This document shows, piece by piece, positions 11,466-22,859 of a stretch of 64,000 nucleotides of DNA. Below the pieces are notes generated by a model. It saw only the letters and a program-made list of their open reading frames with translations, was not told the DNA's origin and did not search any database. A program made the position numbers and the translations under genes. How positions within the stretch are numbered: position 1 is the stretch's first letter; each line of letters starts with the position of its first letter. Source of the DNA: Prorocentrum cordatum (lineage: Eukaryota > Sar > Dinophyceae > Prorocentrales > Prorocentraceae); assembly GCA_963575745.1 (NCBI GenBank), contig CAUYUJ010014344.1, forward strand, positions 235,725 through 299,724, read 5' to 3'.

Positions 11466-12142
11466 GTGCGCATATTGGTTTTGAGCGTCGCGGCCCGAGC
11501 CGAGCACAGGCCGTCCGAAAGTCGCTGCCTGCGCTCGCGCGCCGGAGTGGAGAGAAAGCAAGGCCGCGGCGCCAGGGCGCCGGCGGCGGGCGGGGGAAGC
11601 GCAGCCAAACGGGCGGTGCTCGGCGGTGGGAATGCACACGCACACACGCACACACACACACACACACATACACCACACACACATACACACACCGCCTTTG
11701 CCGCTACCCTCTGCTCCTGCTCCTCCTCCTCCGCTTCGGTGGTGACGCCGACCCTGCCGACGCAGGACATTTCGTCGAACGCGTGCCGCTCACATCCTCG
11801 GTGTTCTCGTTGGACCATCTTTCAGCTCATGGCGATGGCCGTGCCAATCCACGTCCTGATGAGTCGTGCAGTCCGCGTCTGACCTCTGCCGTGCTGCTCC
11901 CCGAGTGGTTCTTGCTCGTCGGTTCCTACAGCGACGTTGCCGTGGTCACCGACGGCGCCGACGACCAGCTGGAGTCCCCCGACGCTGATGGCGACGCCTC
12001 CGGCGCCCTCCCTTTCGACGACGCCTTCGACGGTGCTGGCCACGCCACCCTCGCGCGCAAGATCTTTTCGAGTGCGGCCCGGTTCCAGCCCCGCTCTGGT
12101 TGCAGCATGGCCCCCAGACGCAGAAGGCGAGGTCGGAGATGA
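11466..12142 (+). other. Unclassified open frame, coding status doubtful
   Basis: An open + frame from about 11462 runs to TGA at 12140 and passes through a second (CA)n array (11633-11690). Its last ~130 codons (after 11740) are not simple sequence and contain an acidic stretch (DGADDQLESPDADGDASGAL) and a basic C-terminus. I recognise no family. It could be a fragment of a dispersed repeat protein or a chance frame in GC-rich DNA. The start is undecided because the first half includes the microsatellite. Confidence 0.2.
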
Positions 12143-12400
12143 TCACCGTTTCGCTCAATCGGATGACTGTTCTGATGAGCTGATCGCCCGGGCAGGCGCG
12201 CCCGCCGTGTAGGCGCGTGTTGACAGACCCATGGCTACCCTGGCTCCTCCTCCTTTTCTTCCTGTTCCTTCTCCTCCTCCTTCCCCTTCGTGCTGCCTCT
12301 TGGAGTTCATTCGTATCGTTCCATGCGCCATTCCTGAAGCCGTAGATCGGCTTGATGGTCGTCGCAACAAAAGAGGCTTGCAGCGGGCACCCCAAACAGT
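12143..12400. other. No gene seen; flank of the composite-repeat array
   Basis: CTCCTCCT-rich stretch (12240-12300), then unique-looking sequence. Confidence 0.3.
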
Positions 12401-12500
12401 AGGTTATTGCAGCCAATGCGGTGCATTCTATGATGCAATGTATGCGATGCATCCAGCGTAATGCAATCTGTGTGGTGCATTCTACGTGGTGCAATTCATT
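12401..12500. repeat. TGGTGCAATCTACG-type minisatellite at composite-repeat edge
   Basis: Units such as TGTGGTGCATTCTACGTGG recur every ~15 bases. The same motif precedes the copy at 20881 and ends the inverted copy near 55740-55795, so it looks like part of the repeat's 5' boundary. Confidence 0.7.
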
Positions 12501-14045
12501 TCAGTTCGCAGTGAGTTGTCCACTCCACTGCTCGCGCAAACATCCCACCCACCCACCCGCAACTTGGTTTGCAACATCTCTTAAGACCGTGACAGTGGGT
12601 ACCGAATGGCACTTGGCAACGACAGCGACGCCGACGACGACAGCGACAACGACTACGACGACGACGCCGCCGACAACGACTACGACGACACCGACGACGT
12701 CTCCAACGACTTCGACGACGCCGACAACGACGACGAAAACACCGACGACGACGACGCCAATGCCGACGACGACGACGACGATGACAACGACGACGACGAC
12801 GACGCCGACGACGACAACGACGACACCGACGACGCCGGCGACGTCAACGACGCCGACGACGACGACGACGACGACGACGGCGGCGACGACGACGCAGACG
12901 CCGACGACGACGAAGACGACGACGACGCCGAAGCCGACGACGACGAAGACGACGACGACGACGAGGGAGGAGGGAGGACGACGACGGCGACAACGACGAC
13001 AACGACGACGACGAGGGAGGAGGGAGGACGGCGACGACGCGAACGACGAAAAAGGAGGAAGGACATCGACGCCGACGACGACAACGACGAGGGAGGAGGG
13101 AAGACGACGACGACGACAACGACGACGACGACGACGACGGCGACGAAATAGGAGGGACGACGACGAGACGCCGACGACGGACGACGACGACGACGAGGGA
13201 GGAGGAGGAAGGACGACCACGGCGACAACGACGACGGAAACGACCACGACGCCAAAGAGGACGACGACGACGAACACGAGGGAAGACAGAGGACGACGTA
13301 GGCGACGACGACGACGACGCGGGAGGAGGGAGGACGGCGACGACGACGACGACGCAAGAGCGCGCGCGCACGCTTTTGTTGAAAATCCGTGTTGCGAAAC
13401 CTTTTGTTTTTGTAGGTTTTTTGGACACACGATTTTGAACTCCTTCCGGAACCGATGGGTTTTGAAGGATCTGGCATACGCGCGCGACGACGCGCGCGTC
13501 TGCTCTTCGGCTTGTTTTTCACAGAGGATTCTCGCGACGGCACACGCGCAAGGGCGTTGGACAGATTTCGACACGCGCGCGCGCGAATCCCGTTTCGTAG
13601 CATTTTCTGAAAATCGTGAAAACCCGACGGTTTTCTTAAGATTTCGCAAGAGCTCGCGCGTAAGCATTTTATCAAAGCAGTGTGGCGAAACCCTGTGTGT
13701 TTGCATGTTTTTTCTCGGATCTCGATTGCGAAATCTTTCCGGACCGAAGGTTTTTGAAGGATTTCAGCATGCGCGCGCGACGACGCGCGCGTGCGCACTT
13801 TGTCAAATTTTTGGCAAGGGGTTCATGGAAAAGTCTGGTGTTAGAACCACAGATGTCCCCGCGTTTTTTTTTTTTGCAAACAAAAAAGGAACCTCAGGGG
13901 GGCCGATACGGCCCCCCTGGGATACCGTAAATTCATATTTAGGATGGACATGTGGTCAGAATCATAAATGATTTACATACCCGAAAAGGGGGGCGGATAA
14001 CGCTGGGGGGGGTATGTTCTATTATTTTTTTATAAAGGAGAATCG
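12501..14045 (+). repeat. Composite repeat, copy 1 (ACG-rich subtype)
   Basis: Order: CCACTGCTCGCGCAAACATC and CCCACCCACCCGCAAC; TCTTAAGACCGTGAC; a long ACG/GAC tract (12620-13350) with GAGGGAGGAGGGAGGACG blocks; TTTTGTTGAAAATCCG; several CGCGCGCG palindromes (for example about 13480 and 13768); a poly-T/poly-G end (GGATAACGCTGGGGGGGG near 13996-14012). The same order recurs in the following copies. Long Asp- or Thr-rich frames in it follow from the triplet tract and are not genes. Confidence 0.85.
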
Positions 14046-14074
14046 ACTACCCTGCACCGCGCTTGACCACCCCC

Positions 14075-14960
14075 TAGGCTCTTGCAAACATCCCACCCAC
14101 CCACCCGCAACATGTTTGGCAGAACTCATGATGCGGGGGACGGCGGCGCCACCGATGACGACATCGACGATAACATCCTCACTGCCGATGCTCTGCTGTC
14201 GTCGACGATGCTCGGACGTGTGCGATTACAAGATGACGTCGGCAACGTCTGCGACAATGACGAAGATGACGCCAGCGACGGCGATGTTCAAGAGGGCGAC
14301 GGCACGAACGATAACGGCGCCCATGATGGCGAACACGTTGACGATGCTGGTGTCCATCTGTCGATGAGGCAAGTGATCGCGGTGATGGTGACAAGGTTGA
14401 AAAGGAAATCCGCGCGCGCGGAAGCTCAACAAGTCCGTCAGACTGATCATGCGCGCGCGGCGGTGCGCGCATGCGGCCCGCGCGGTAGTTGTTGCAAGGG
14501 ATTCGCGCCCTCGGCGCATGACAGGCGCATCGCGGATGCGCCGCGCGGTGACATGAAACCGCTGGGTTTAAGAACCGCATGTTTTTGTATGATTTTAGCG
14601 CGCGCGGACAGGAAATTCGCAACAACAGAAGTTGTACACCCATGTTTTTTTCCCCCGATTGTTATGCTGAAGCACTTGCGAACACCTTGTGTTAGGTACG
14701 GCTTCGACATGGACGCGCGCGCGATGACTTTCTGGTATTTGTTCCAAGGGATTCTTGAAAACTTTTGATTTGTGATAGAAGAGCGCGCGCATGCTTAATA
14801 TTTCTTTCGCAGGATGGCGGGGGGGGGGGCGATGCTGGCTTGGTTGGGATAGTATGAATTCACAGGTAGGATGGGCGATGGGAACAGCATCACATATAAA
14901 TTGCAATACGAAAAGGGGGGGCGTTAACTCCGGGGGGGGGGGGGGTCGAGTCGATTCTTC
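14075..14960 (+). repeat. Composite repeat, copy 2 (subtype beta)
   Basis: Starts with CTTGCAAACATCCCACCC and ends at a G-tract (14931-14944). Instead of the ACG tract it has a complex ~600-bp core (14120-14620) that is closely shared with the inverted copy at 54.8-55.74 kb. On the minus strand the core has an open frame (14226-14519), treated separately. Confidence 0.8.
14226..14519 (-). other. Conserved open frame in composite repeat, possible small membrane protein
   Basis: A 97-codon minus-strand frame ending at 14226. It has a basic N-terminal half (RRARMISLTDLLSFRARG) and a hydrophobic C-terminal half (about residues 58-97, including VNVFAIMGAVIVRAVALLN). The inverted copy at 55.25-55.55 kb keeps the same frame without indels, with roughly 85% of residues identical by eye. 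Triplet-rich DNA can give Val/Ala/Ile-rich frames by chance, so this may be a composition effect. No known family recognised. Confidence 0.25.
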
Positions 14961-14974
14961 TTGTGGTGATTTCT

Positions 14975-15960
14975 GTTCGCAGTGAGTTGCCCACTCCACT
15001 GCTCGCGCAGACATCCCACCCACCCACCCGCAACTTGTTCTGCGAACCTCCTGCGCCGGCGATTGCGATGAGTGCTTGGCGCTGGCTGGCGCATCTCTGC
15101 GGCCGCGCCAGCCCGCGCATGAGCGCCCCCAGCGGCCAGGTAGTTTGGCGCGACTGACGCGGCCGCGGTGGTGCTGGCCGCTCGGAACATCCCAGCGGGC
15201 ACTTGAGTGCGAGTCGGCGACTTGGTCGGGCGCGGCATCATGGCAACGTTGACAGTTGTATACACCACGATGCTGATAGTAACGATGTTGGCGACGGTGC
15301 TGACAGCGACGACGGCGCGGCCAGTGACGGCGCCGATGCCGATCACGCCGACGAGGCAGGTGATCGCGGCGATGCTGACAATGTCGAAAAGGCAATCCGC
15401 GCGCGCGGAAGTTCAACACATCCGTCAGACTGATCATGCGCTCGCGGCGGTGCGCGTATGTGTCCCGCGTGGTATTTTTTGGCAAGAGATTTGCGCCCTC
15501 GGCGCATGACAGGAACATCCCGGGGGCACCGCGCGGTGACATGAATTCGCTGGGTTTGGCAAAATTCATAAGCATCGCAGAGTTTTTGCAGGATTGTGGC
15601 ATGAGCGCGCGGACAGGAAATGTGCAACATCTGTGTGTAAAACCCTTGGGTGTTATTGGTTGTTTTGCCGAAGTGTTTACAAACATTGTGTTTGGTACGA
15701 GTTTGACATGGACGCGCGCGCGATGGTTTTGTGGAATTCTTAGTACAAGGGATTCTTGACAGTTGATCATTTTTGATGAACTAGAGCGCGCGCGATGTAT
15801 TTTTTTGCAGAGGGTGGCGGGGGGAGTGATACTGGTTTGGCTGGGGTAATACAAATTTTGATTTTGAGTGGACGATGGGGCAGAATCATATGTAAATTGC
15901 CATGCGGAAAAAAAAGGCCCGTTAAATTCGGGGGGGGGGGGGGGAGCTTGTTCCTCTTGT
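14975..15960 (+). repeat. Composite repeat, copy 3 (subtype beta, diverged)
   Basis: Starts at the AGTTGCCCACTCCACTGCTC block (14982), keeps the beta core in shortened, rearranged form (15180-15620: GATCGCGGCGATGCTGACAA, GGAAGTTCAACACATCCGTC), and ends at a G-tract (15931-15944). Confidence 0.75.
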
Positions 15961-15999
15961 AGAAATGAGAATAATGAAGAATTCGTTTAGCCTGTCTTG

Positions 16000-16669
16000 A
16001 AGCTATCCTTTCCACTGCTCGTGCAGACATCCCACCCTCCCACCCGCAGCTTGGTCGCAAGACCTCTTAAGACCGTGACGGCAGGTACCACGTGGCACTT
16101 GGCAGCGACACCGACGACGACGACAGCGACAGCGACACTGACGACGACGCCGCCGCCGACACCGATTACGACGACACCGACGACATTTCCGACGACTTCG
16201 GCGACGACGACAACGACGACGACGTCGTCGACGACACCGACGACGACGATGACAACGCCGACGACGACGACGACGCCGACGACGACGACGACGCCGACGA
16301 CACCGACGACGACGACGACGAAGACGACGACAACGACAAGCCGCCAACGAAGATGACGACGACGACGACGAGGGGGGAGGGAGGACGACGAAGGCGACAA
16401 CGACGAGACCGACGAGGGAGGAGGGAAGACGACGACGACGCGAACGACGAAGAAAGAGGGAGGACGGCGACGCCGACGACGGCAACGACGAGGGAGGAGG
16501 GAAGTCGACGACGACGACGGCGACTGCGACGAAATAGGAGGGACGACGACGAGACGCCGACGACGGACGACGACGTCGAGGAAAGGGAAGGACGACCACG
16601 GCGACAACGACGACAGAAACGACGACGACACCAAGAGGACGATGATGACGACGACGAGGAAAGACAGAG

Positions 16670-16701
<32 letters not shown>

Positions 16702-17088
16702 TGACGGAGGAGGGGGGACGGCGACGACGACGACGACGACGCAGGAACGCGCGCGCACGTTTTTGTTGAAAATCCGTTTTGCGAAACCTTGTGTTTGGGT
16801 ATGTGATTTGGGCAAACGATTTTGAGATCTTTCCAAAATCATGCGTTTTTGAATGATTTCGGCATGCGCATTTGACGAAGCGCGCGTGTGCACTTCGGCT
16901 TGTTTTACAGAGGATTCTCGCGACGGCACGCGCGCGAAGGCGTTCGACATATTTCGACATGCGCGCGCGAAGCCCGTTTGGTACATGTTTTGTATGGGAA
17001 TATTGAAAAACCGATGGTTTTCTCAAGATTTCGCAAGAGCGCGCGCGTAAGTTTTTGCAGAAACGCAGTGCTGCAAAACCATGTGCTT
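16000..17088 (+). repeat. Composite repeat, copy 4 (ACG subtype), left part
   Basis: Begins with the CCACTGCTCGTGCAGACATC block (16012). It has an ACG tract (16090-16735) and a CG-alternating segment, and stops abruptly at 17088 where a 90-bp satellite array begins. The continuation is found after the array, from about 19160. Confidence 0.8.
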
Positions 17089-19095
17089 TCGGCACCCCTC
17101 ACACGTTTCGTGGCCATAGGAGCTCCGCCGAAGGCCCCAGTGCTGCCGCCCGCATGCGCCACCCACACCCACTTCGGCACACCCCTCACACGCTTCGTGG
17201 CCCCATAGGAGCTCCGCCGAAGGCCCCAGTGCTGCCGCCCGCATGCGTCACCCAGACCCAATCCGGCACACCCCTCACACGTTTCGTGGCCCCATAGGGA
17301 GCTCCACCGAAGGCCCCAGTGCTGCCGCCCGCATGCGTCACGCACACCCAATTCGGCACACCCCTCACACGTTTCGTGGCCCCATGGGGGGCTCCGCCGA
17401 AGGCCCCAGTGTTGCCGCCAGCATGCGTCACGCACACCCAATTCGGCACACCCCTCACACGCTTCGTGGCCCATAGGCACTCCCCGAAGCCCCCGTGCTG
17501 CCGCCCGCTGCCGTCACGAACACCCAATTCGGCACACCCCTCACACGTTTTTGTGGCCCCATAGGGAGTCCACCTAAGGCCCCAGTGCTGCCGCCGCATG
17601 CGTCACGCACACCCATCGGCCAACTCCTCACACGTTTTCGTGCCCTGATAGGAGCTCCGCCGACAAAGCCCCATCGCTGCCGCCCGCTGCGTCACGCACA
17701 CCCCAAACCAATTGGGCCACCCCCCTCCACGCTTCGTGGCCCCATAGGGAAGCTCCAAGAAAAGGCCCCAGTGCTGCCGCCGCTGCGTCCCCGCACACCC
17801 AATTCGCACCCCCCTCCACACGCTTCGTGGCCCCTAGGGAGCTCCGCCGAAGCCCCATTGCCCGCGCCCCGCATGCGTCACGCACACCCCCATAGGAGCT
17901 CCGCCGAACCCCCCATTCTGCCGCCCGCATGCGTCCCGCACACCCAATTCGGCACACACCTCACACGTTCCGTGGCCCCATAGGGAGCTCCGCCGAAGGC
18001 CCCAGCGCTGCCGTCCGCATGCGTCCCGCACACCCAATTCGGCACACCCCTCACACGTTTCGTGGCCCCATAGGGAGCTCCGCCGAAGGCCACAGCGCTG
18101 CCGCCCGCATGCGTCCCGCACACCCATTTCGGCACACCCCTCACACGCTTTGTGGCCCCATAGGGAGCTCCACCGAGGGCCCCAGTGCTGCCGCCCTCAG
18201 GCGCCCACGCACATAACCCCCAAACCCCAGAAATTCGGCGGCCCCTCACGCAGTTCGTGGCCACCCAACACTACCAGGGAGTCCGCCGAAGGCCCCCCAC
18301 GCCCTGCCGCACGCAATGCGTCACGCACACCCAGTCGGCACACCCCTCACACCTTCGTGCCGCCATAAGGGGCTCCAGCCGAGTCCCCTGTGCTGCCTCC
18401 CGCATGCTTCCGCAAAAACCCAATTCGGCACACCCCTCACACGTTTCGTGGCCCCATCATGGATCTCCGCCGCTGCCCCAGTTTCTGCCGCCGCATGCGT
18501 CACTCACACCCATTCGGCACACCCTGGACACGCTTCGCGCTCCGTGGCCCCATAGGGAGCTCCACCGAAGGCCCCATCGGCCGCGCTCACATGCGTCCCC
18601 GCCACCCATCCCGGCACGCCCCTCACAACAACAGGTTTCGTGGCCCCATAGGGAGCTCCACCGAAGGCCCCAGTGGCACCGCCCGCATGCGTCACCACCC
18701 GCACCCAATTCGGCACACCCCTCACACGTTTCGTGGCCCCGTAGGGAGCTGCACTGAGGGCCCCAATGGCGGCGCTCACATGCGTCCCCGCCACGCATCC
18801 CAGTACACCCCTCACGCGCTTCGTGGCTCTATAGGGAGCTCCACCGAAGGCCCCAGTAGCGGCGCTTACATGCGTCCCCGCCACCCATCCAGGCACCCCC
18901 CCCGCAGCAGCATCATGTTTCATGGCCCCATAGGGAGCTCCACTGGAGGCCCCAGTGGCGGCCCTCACATGCGGTTCCGCCACCCATGTCGGCACGCCCC
19001 GCGCGTGTTTCATGTCCCCATAGGGAGCTTCACCGAATGCCCCAGTGGCACCCATCTCGGCACACCCCTCACACGTTCCGTGGTCCTATGGGGAG
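17089..19095. repeat. 90-bp satellite array, about 22 units
   Basis: The CGGCAC box recurs at 17175, 17264, 17354, 17444 and 17530, so the period is 89-90 bases with occasional short units. The unit contains CACACGTTTCGTGGCCCCAT, AGGGAGCTCC, CCGAAGGCCCCAGTGCTGCC and CATGCGTC. Units after about 18560 form a subtype with GGCGCTCACATGCGTCCCCG. Because 90 is divisible by three, both strands give open frames with ~30-residue peptide repeats; indels break these, and I do not call a protein. Confidence 0.92.
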
Positions 19096-19159
19096 TTCCT
19101 TTGAAGATGAAACCCGCAGCTGCGGTACTGACAACTGCCTATGGTTGGGTTCTTCGCCA

Positions 19160-19484
19160 GGCTAATTGTATGTGTGTTGGAAGCTCGATTTCGAAATCCT
19201 TCCGAGACCGTCGCTTTTTGAAGGATTCCGGCATGCGCGCGCGACGACACGCGCGTGTGCACTTCATATTTGTTGGCAAGAGGATCTTGAAAACTACACG
19301 AGTGCGCGCGCATAGTATTTATTTTTTGCAGAGGATGGCGGGGGGGAGTGGTACCGGTGTGGTTTGGATCGTATGAGTTCATGTTTTGGATGGACGATGG
19401 GGCCAATCGTATGTAAATTGCAATACGAAAAGGGGGACCGTGAACTTCGGGAGGGGGTGAATCTATTCTTCTCACAACAAAAAA
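19160..19484 (+). repeat. Composite repeat, copy 4, right part
   Basis: Resumes with GGAAGCTCGATTTCGAAATC and the GCATGCGCGCGCGACGACAC palindrome, ending at the GGGAGGGGGTGAATCTATTC end block. 19096-19159 is a junction with no clear assignment. Confidence 0.75.
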
Positions 19485-20875
19485 CTCAATCACTTGCTCA
19501 ACTTGAAGCTGTCCTCTCCGCTGCTCGTGCAAACATCCCACCCTCCCACCCGCAACTTGGTCGCAAGACCTCTTAAGACCGTGACGGTAGGTATTATTTG
19601 GCATTTGGCAACGACACCGACGACGACAGCGACAGCGACAACGACGACGACGCCGCCGGCACCGATGACGTCTCCAACGACGTCGACGACGACGACGACA
19701 ACGACGACGATGACAACGCCGACGACGACGACGCCGACGACGTCGACGACGACGGCGACGACGACGCCGACGACGACGAAAACGATGACGACGACGAGGG
19801 AGGAGGGAGGACGACGACGGCGACAACGACGACAACGACGAGGGAGGAGGGAGGACGACGACGACGACGCGAACGACGAAGAAGGAGGGAGGACGGCGAC
19901 GCCGACGACGACGACGAATACGACGACGACGACGGCGACGAAGTAGGAGGGACGACGACGAGACGCCGACGACGAGACTCCGACGACGGACGACGACGAC
20001 GACGACGAGGGAGGAGGAAGGACGCCCACGGCGACAACGACGACGGACGCGACGACCACGCGAAAGAAGACGATGACGACGACGAGGAAGGACAGAGGAA
20101 GGACAGAGGACGATGGCGGCGACGACGACGACGACGACGAGGGAGGAAGGAGGAAGTCAACGACGACGATGACGAGGGAGGAAGGAGGAGCGCGCCCGCA
20201 CGCTTTTGTTGAAGCCCTGTGTTTTTGTTGTGTGTGTGTGTGTTTCTGTGTGTGTGTTCGTTGGACACTCGATTTTGGAATCATTCCGGAATCGCAGGTT
20301 TTTGAAAGATTTCGGCATGCGCGCGCGACGACGCGCGCGTGTGCATTTCGTGTTTTTTTACAAAGGATTCTCGCGAAGGCACGCGCGCAGGGACGTTCGA
20401 ACCATTTCGACATGCCCGCGCGAAGCCCGTTTGGTAGTATTTTTTGTGTTGGAAATCTTGAAAAACCCAGTGTTTTTTCCAGATTTCGCCCAAGCGCGCG
20501 TACACTTTTTTTTTAGAGAGATTTAGTGTTGCGAAACCCTGTGTTTCTGAATCTTTTTCGGAAGCTCGATTTTGAAACCCTTCCGAAGCTTGTTGAAGGA
20601 TTTCGGCATGCGCGCGCGACGACGCGCGCGTGTGCACTTCATAGTTTTTTGCAAGGGGATCTTGAAAACTAAACGAGTGCGCGCGCATAGCATTTTTTGC
20701 AGGGGGTGGCGGGGGGGGGGCGATACCGGTTCCCTCGGGATAATGTAAATTCATATTTCGGATGGACGATGGGTCAATATCATTTGCTCATTGCAATACG
20801 AAAAGGTGGATCGTTAAGTCCGGGAGTGGAAGGGTGGTAGAACCTATTTTTGTAAATAGAAAAGAGGAGAATATG
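19485..20875 (+). repeat. Composite repeat, copy 5 (ACG subtype)
   Basis: CAATCACTTGCTCAACTTGA start, ACG tract (19615-20190), a (TG)n run (20227-20255), two CGCGCGCG-ACGA-CGCGCGCG hairpins (20320-20339 and about 20610-20630), and the G-tract end near 20708-20720 plus tail. Confidence 0.85.
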
Positions 20876-20880
20876 TGTAG

Positions 20881-21965
20881 GTGAGCTACGTGGTGCAGTC
20901 TACGTGGTGCAAAATATGTGGTGCAATCAATCACTTGCTCAACTTGAAGCTGTCCTCTCCACTGCTCGTGCGAACATCCCACCCTCCCGCCCGCAACTTG
21001 GTCGCAAGATCTCTTAAGACCGTGACGGTAGGTACCAAATTGCCTTTGGCAACGACACCGACGCAGACGACGACAACGACGACGACGACGACGCCGCCGA
21101 CAACGACTACGACGACACCGACGACGTCTCTAACGACTTCGACGACGACGGCAGCGACGACAACGACGACGGCGACGACGACACTGACGACGACGACGAC
21201 GACGAAGACGACAACGACGCCGATGACGACGACGACGATGGCAACGACGACGACGACGCCGACGACGACGACGACGACGACGCTGACGACGACGACGTAG
21301 ACGAAGACGACGACGACGACGTCGCCAACGAAGACGACGACGACGAGGGAGGAGGGAGGACGACGAAGGCGACAACGACGACAACGACGAGGGAGGAGGG
21401 AGGATGGCGACGACGCGAACGACGAAGAAGGAGGGAGGATGGCGACAACGACGACGACAACGACGACGACAACGACGAGAGATGAGGGAAGACGACGACG
21501 ACGACGTCGACGACGACGGCGGCGAAATAGGAGGGACAACGACGAAACGCCGACGAAGACGACGAGGGAGGAAGGACGACCACGGCGACAACGACGACGG
21601 AAACGACGACGACGCCAAGACGACGACGACGAGGAAAGACAGACGACGACGACGACGACGACGACGGCGAGGGAGAAGGGAGGACTGCGACGACGACGAC
21701 GACGACGCAAGAGCGCGCGCACGCTTTTGTTGAAAATCCGGGTTGCGAAACCGGGTGTTTTTGTATGTTTTTTGGACACTCGATTTTGAAATCCTTCCGA
21801 AACCGAAGGTTTTTGAAGGATGTCGGCATGCGCGCGCGAGGACGCGCGCGTGTGCACTTCGTCGCATTTTTTTGTGCAGAGGATTCTCGCGACGGCACGC
21901 GCGCAAGGGCGTTCGAAAGATTTCGACATGCGCGCGCGAAGCCCGTTTGGTTTTATTCTTAGGCT
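20881..21965 (+). repeat. Composite repeat, copy 6 (truncated)
   Basis: Preceded by three CTACGTGGTGCA-like units (20885-20925), then the CAATCACTTGCTCAACTTGA start and an ACG tract (21055-21710). It ends within the CG-alternating region at about 21950, lacking the G-tract end. Confidence 0.8.
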
Positions 21966-22039
21966 TACGCCACACCGCCGACCCCTTGTTTATGCCAATC
22001 GGGGGGCAGTAGAAGCTGCGAAGGGGTGAAAAGGCGAGT

Positions 22040-22570
22040 GATATTTGTTTGGTGTCTGTTCGCCGCCACTGCCAGAGGGTCTCGGGCAGTTCCGCGGGGG
22101 TGTCCGTGCGGACGGCGACACCGCGGGCGGTCGTGGTCTCATCTGGGGCCATCTGAGAGGCATAATGGAGCCAGGTTGGGCTCGGGAATGTCTTCGAGCC
22201 GTTTCGGTATCGGTCGGGAGTTTTTTTGGGGGACTGTCCAGGAGTCATTATGGGTCAACTTGGCCATGTGCGAGGCCACGGCGCGTGCAAAGGGTGTGCC
22301 GGCATGGGGTATACTTGCATGCGAATCTTCCCACTGGGCCCCACGGTGGACGTATTCTGGAGCCACGACACGTTCGACGTGTGTGTGCGCTTGGGGTTGG
22401 AAGTTTACGGGACCGCGGGTACTGGGGCTATGGTTGGAGCGCGCCGTGGAGCCACGAAATCTATGAGGGACGTGCCCAATGTTCGCCGGGAACCGCGCGT
22501 ATACTCGGGTTTTGGGGCCTTTCATTCAAGTTGCCGCGTGCGGGGTGTGCCAAATTGGAGGCATGTTCAC
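22040..22570. repeat. Diverged, inverted relative of the 90-bp satellite
   Basis: GGAGCCACGAAATCTATGAG near 22447 and GTGCGGGGTGTGCCAAATTG near 22536 resemble the reverse complement of the 17.1-19.1 kb satellite at similar spacing. Translated on the + strand they give GHGACKGCAGMG and GATKSMRDVPN, like the satellite's minus-strand peptides. Relatedness is by eye. Confidence 0.5.
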
Positions 22571-22855
22571 TAGATGGAAGCGCCACGGCACCTCGATTTC
22601 TGCGGGGTCGGCGGATGCTGGACGTAAGTTGTGGATTTCGAAACTGGGGCTGATCCGTTATTGGGCACGCTGGGGCATTCGGAGGAGTGGGAGGGGGAGG
22701 ATGAGGAGGAGGAGGAGGACGAGTGACGCTGCGAGCGTAAGAGCGGGGCGAAGGAGACGGAGCAGGAGAAGGAGGAAGAGGAGGAAGGGGAGTAGAAGGG
22801 GGGACGAGGAGGAGGCGGAGGAATAGGAAATGACATTGAGCTTTTCATTCCTCTC
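22571..22855. other. GGA-rich stretch, no gene
   Basis: GGGTCGGCGGATGCTGGACG near 22605 (the same motif as the hairpin at 24.53 kb), then a purine-rich tract (22680-22825). Confidence 0.4.
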
Positions 22856-22859
22856 TGGG

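Noticed and set aside
12421-13971. 516-codon + frame, Thr-rich then mixed
   Set aside because: Most of it is the ACG triplet tract of a composite repeat read in one phase; the overlapping frames on both strands are equally open.
17089-19095. CRISPR-like array
   Set aside because: Units are ~90-bp head-to-tail satellites with no unique spacers, in a eukaryotic context.
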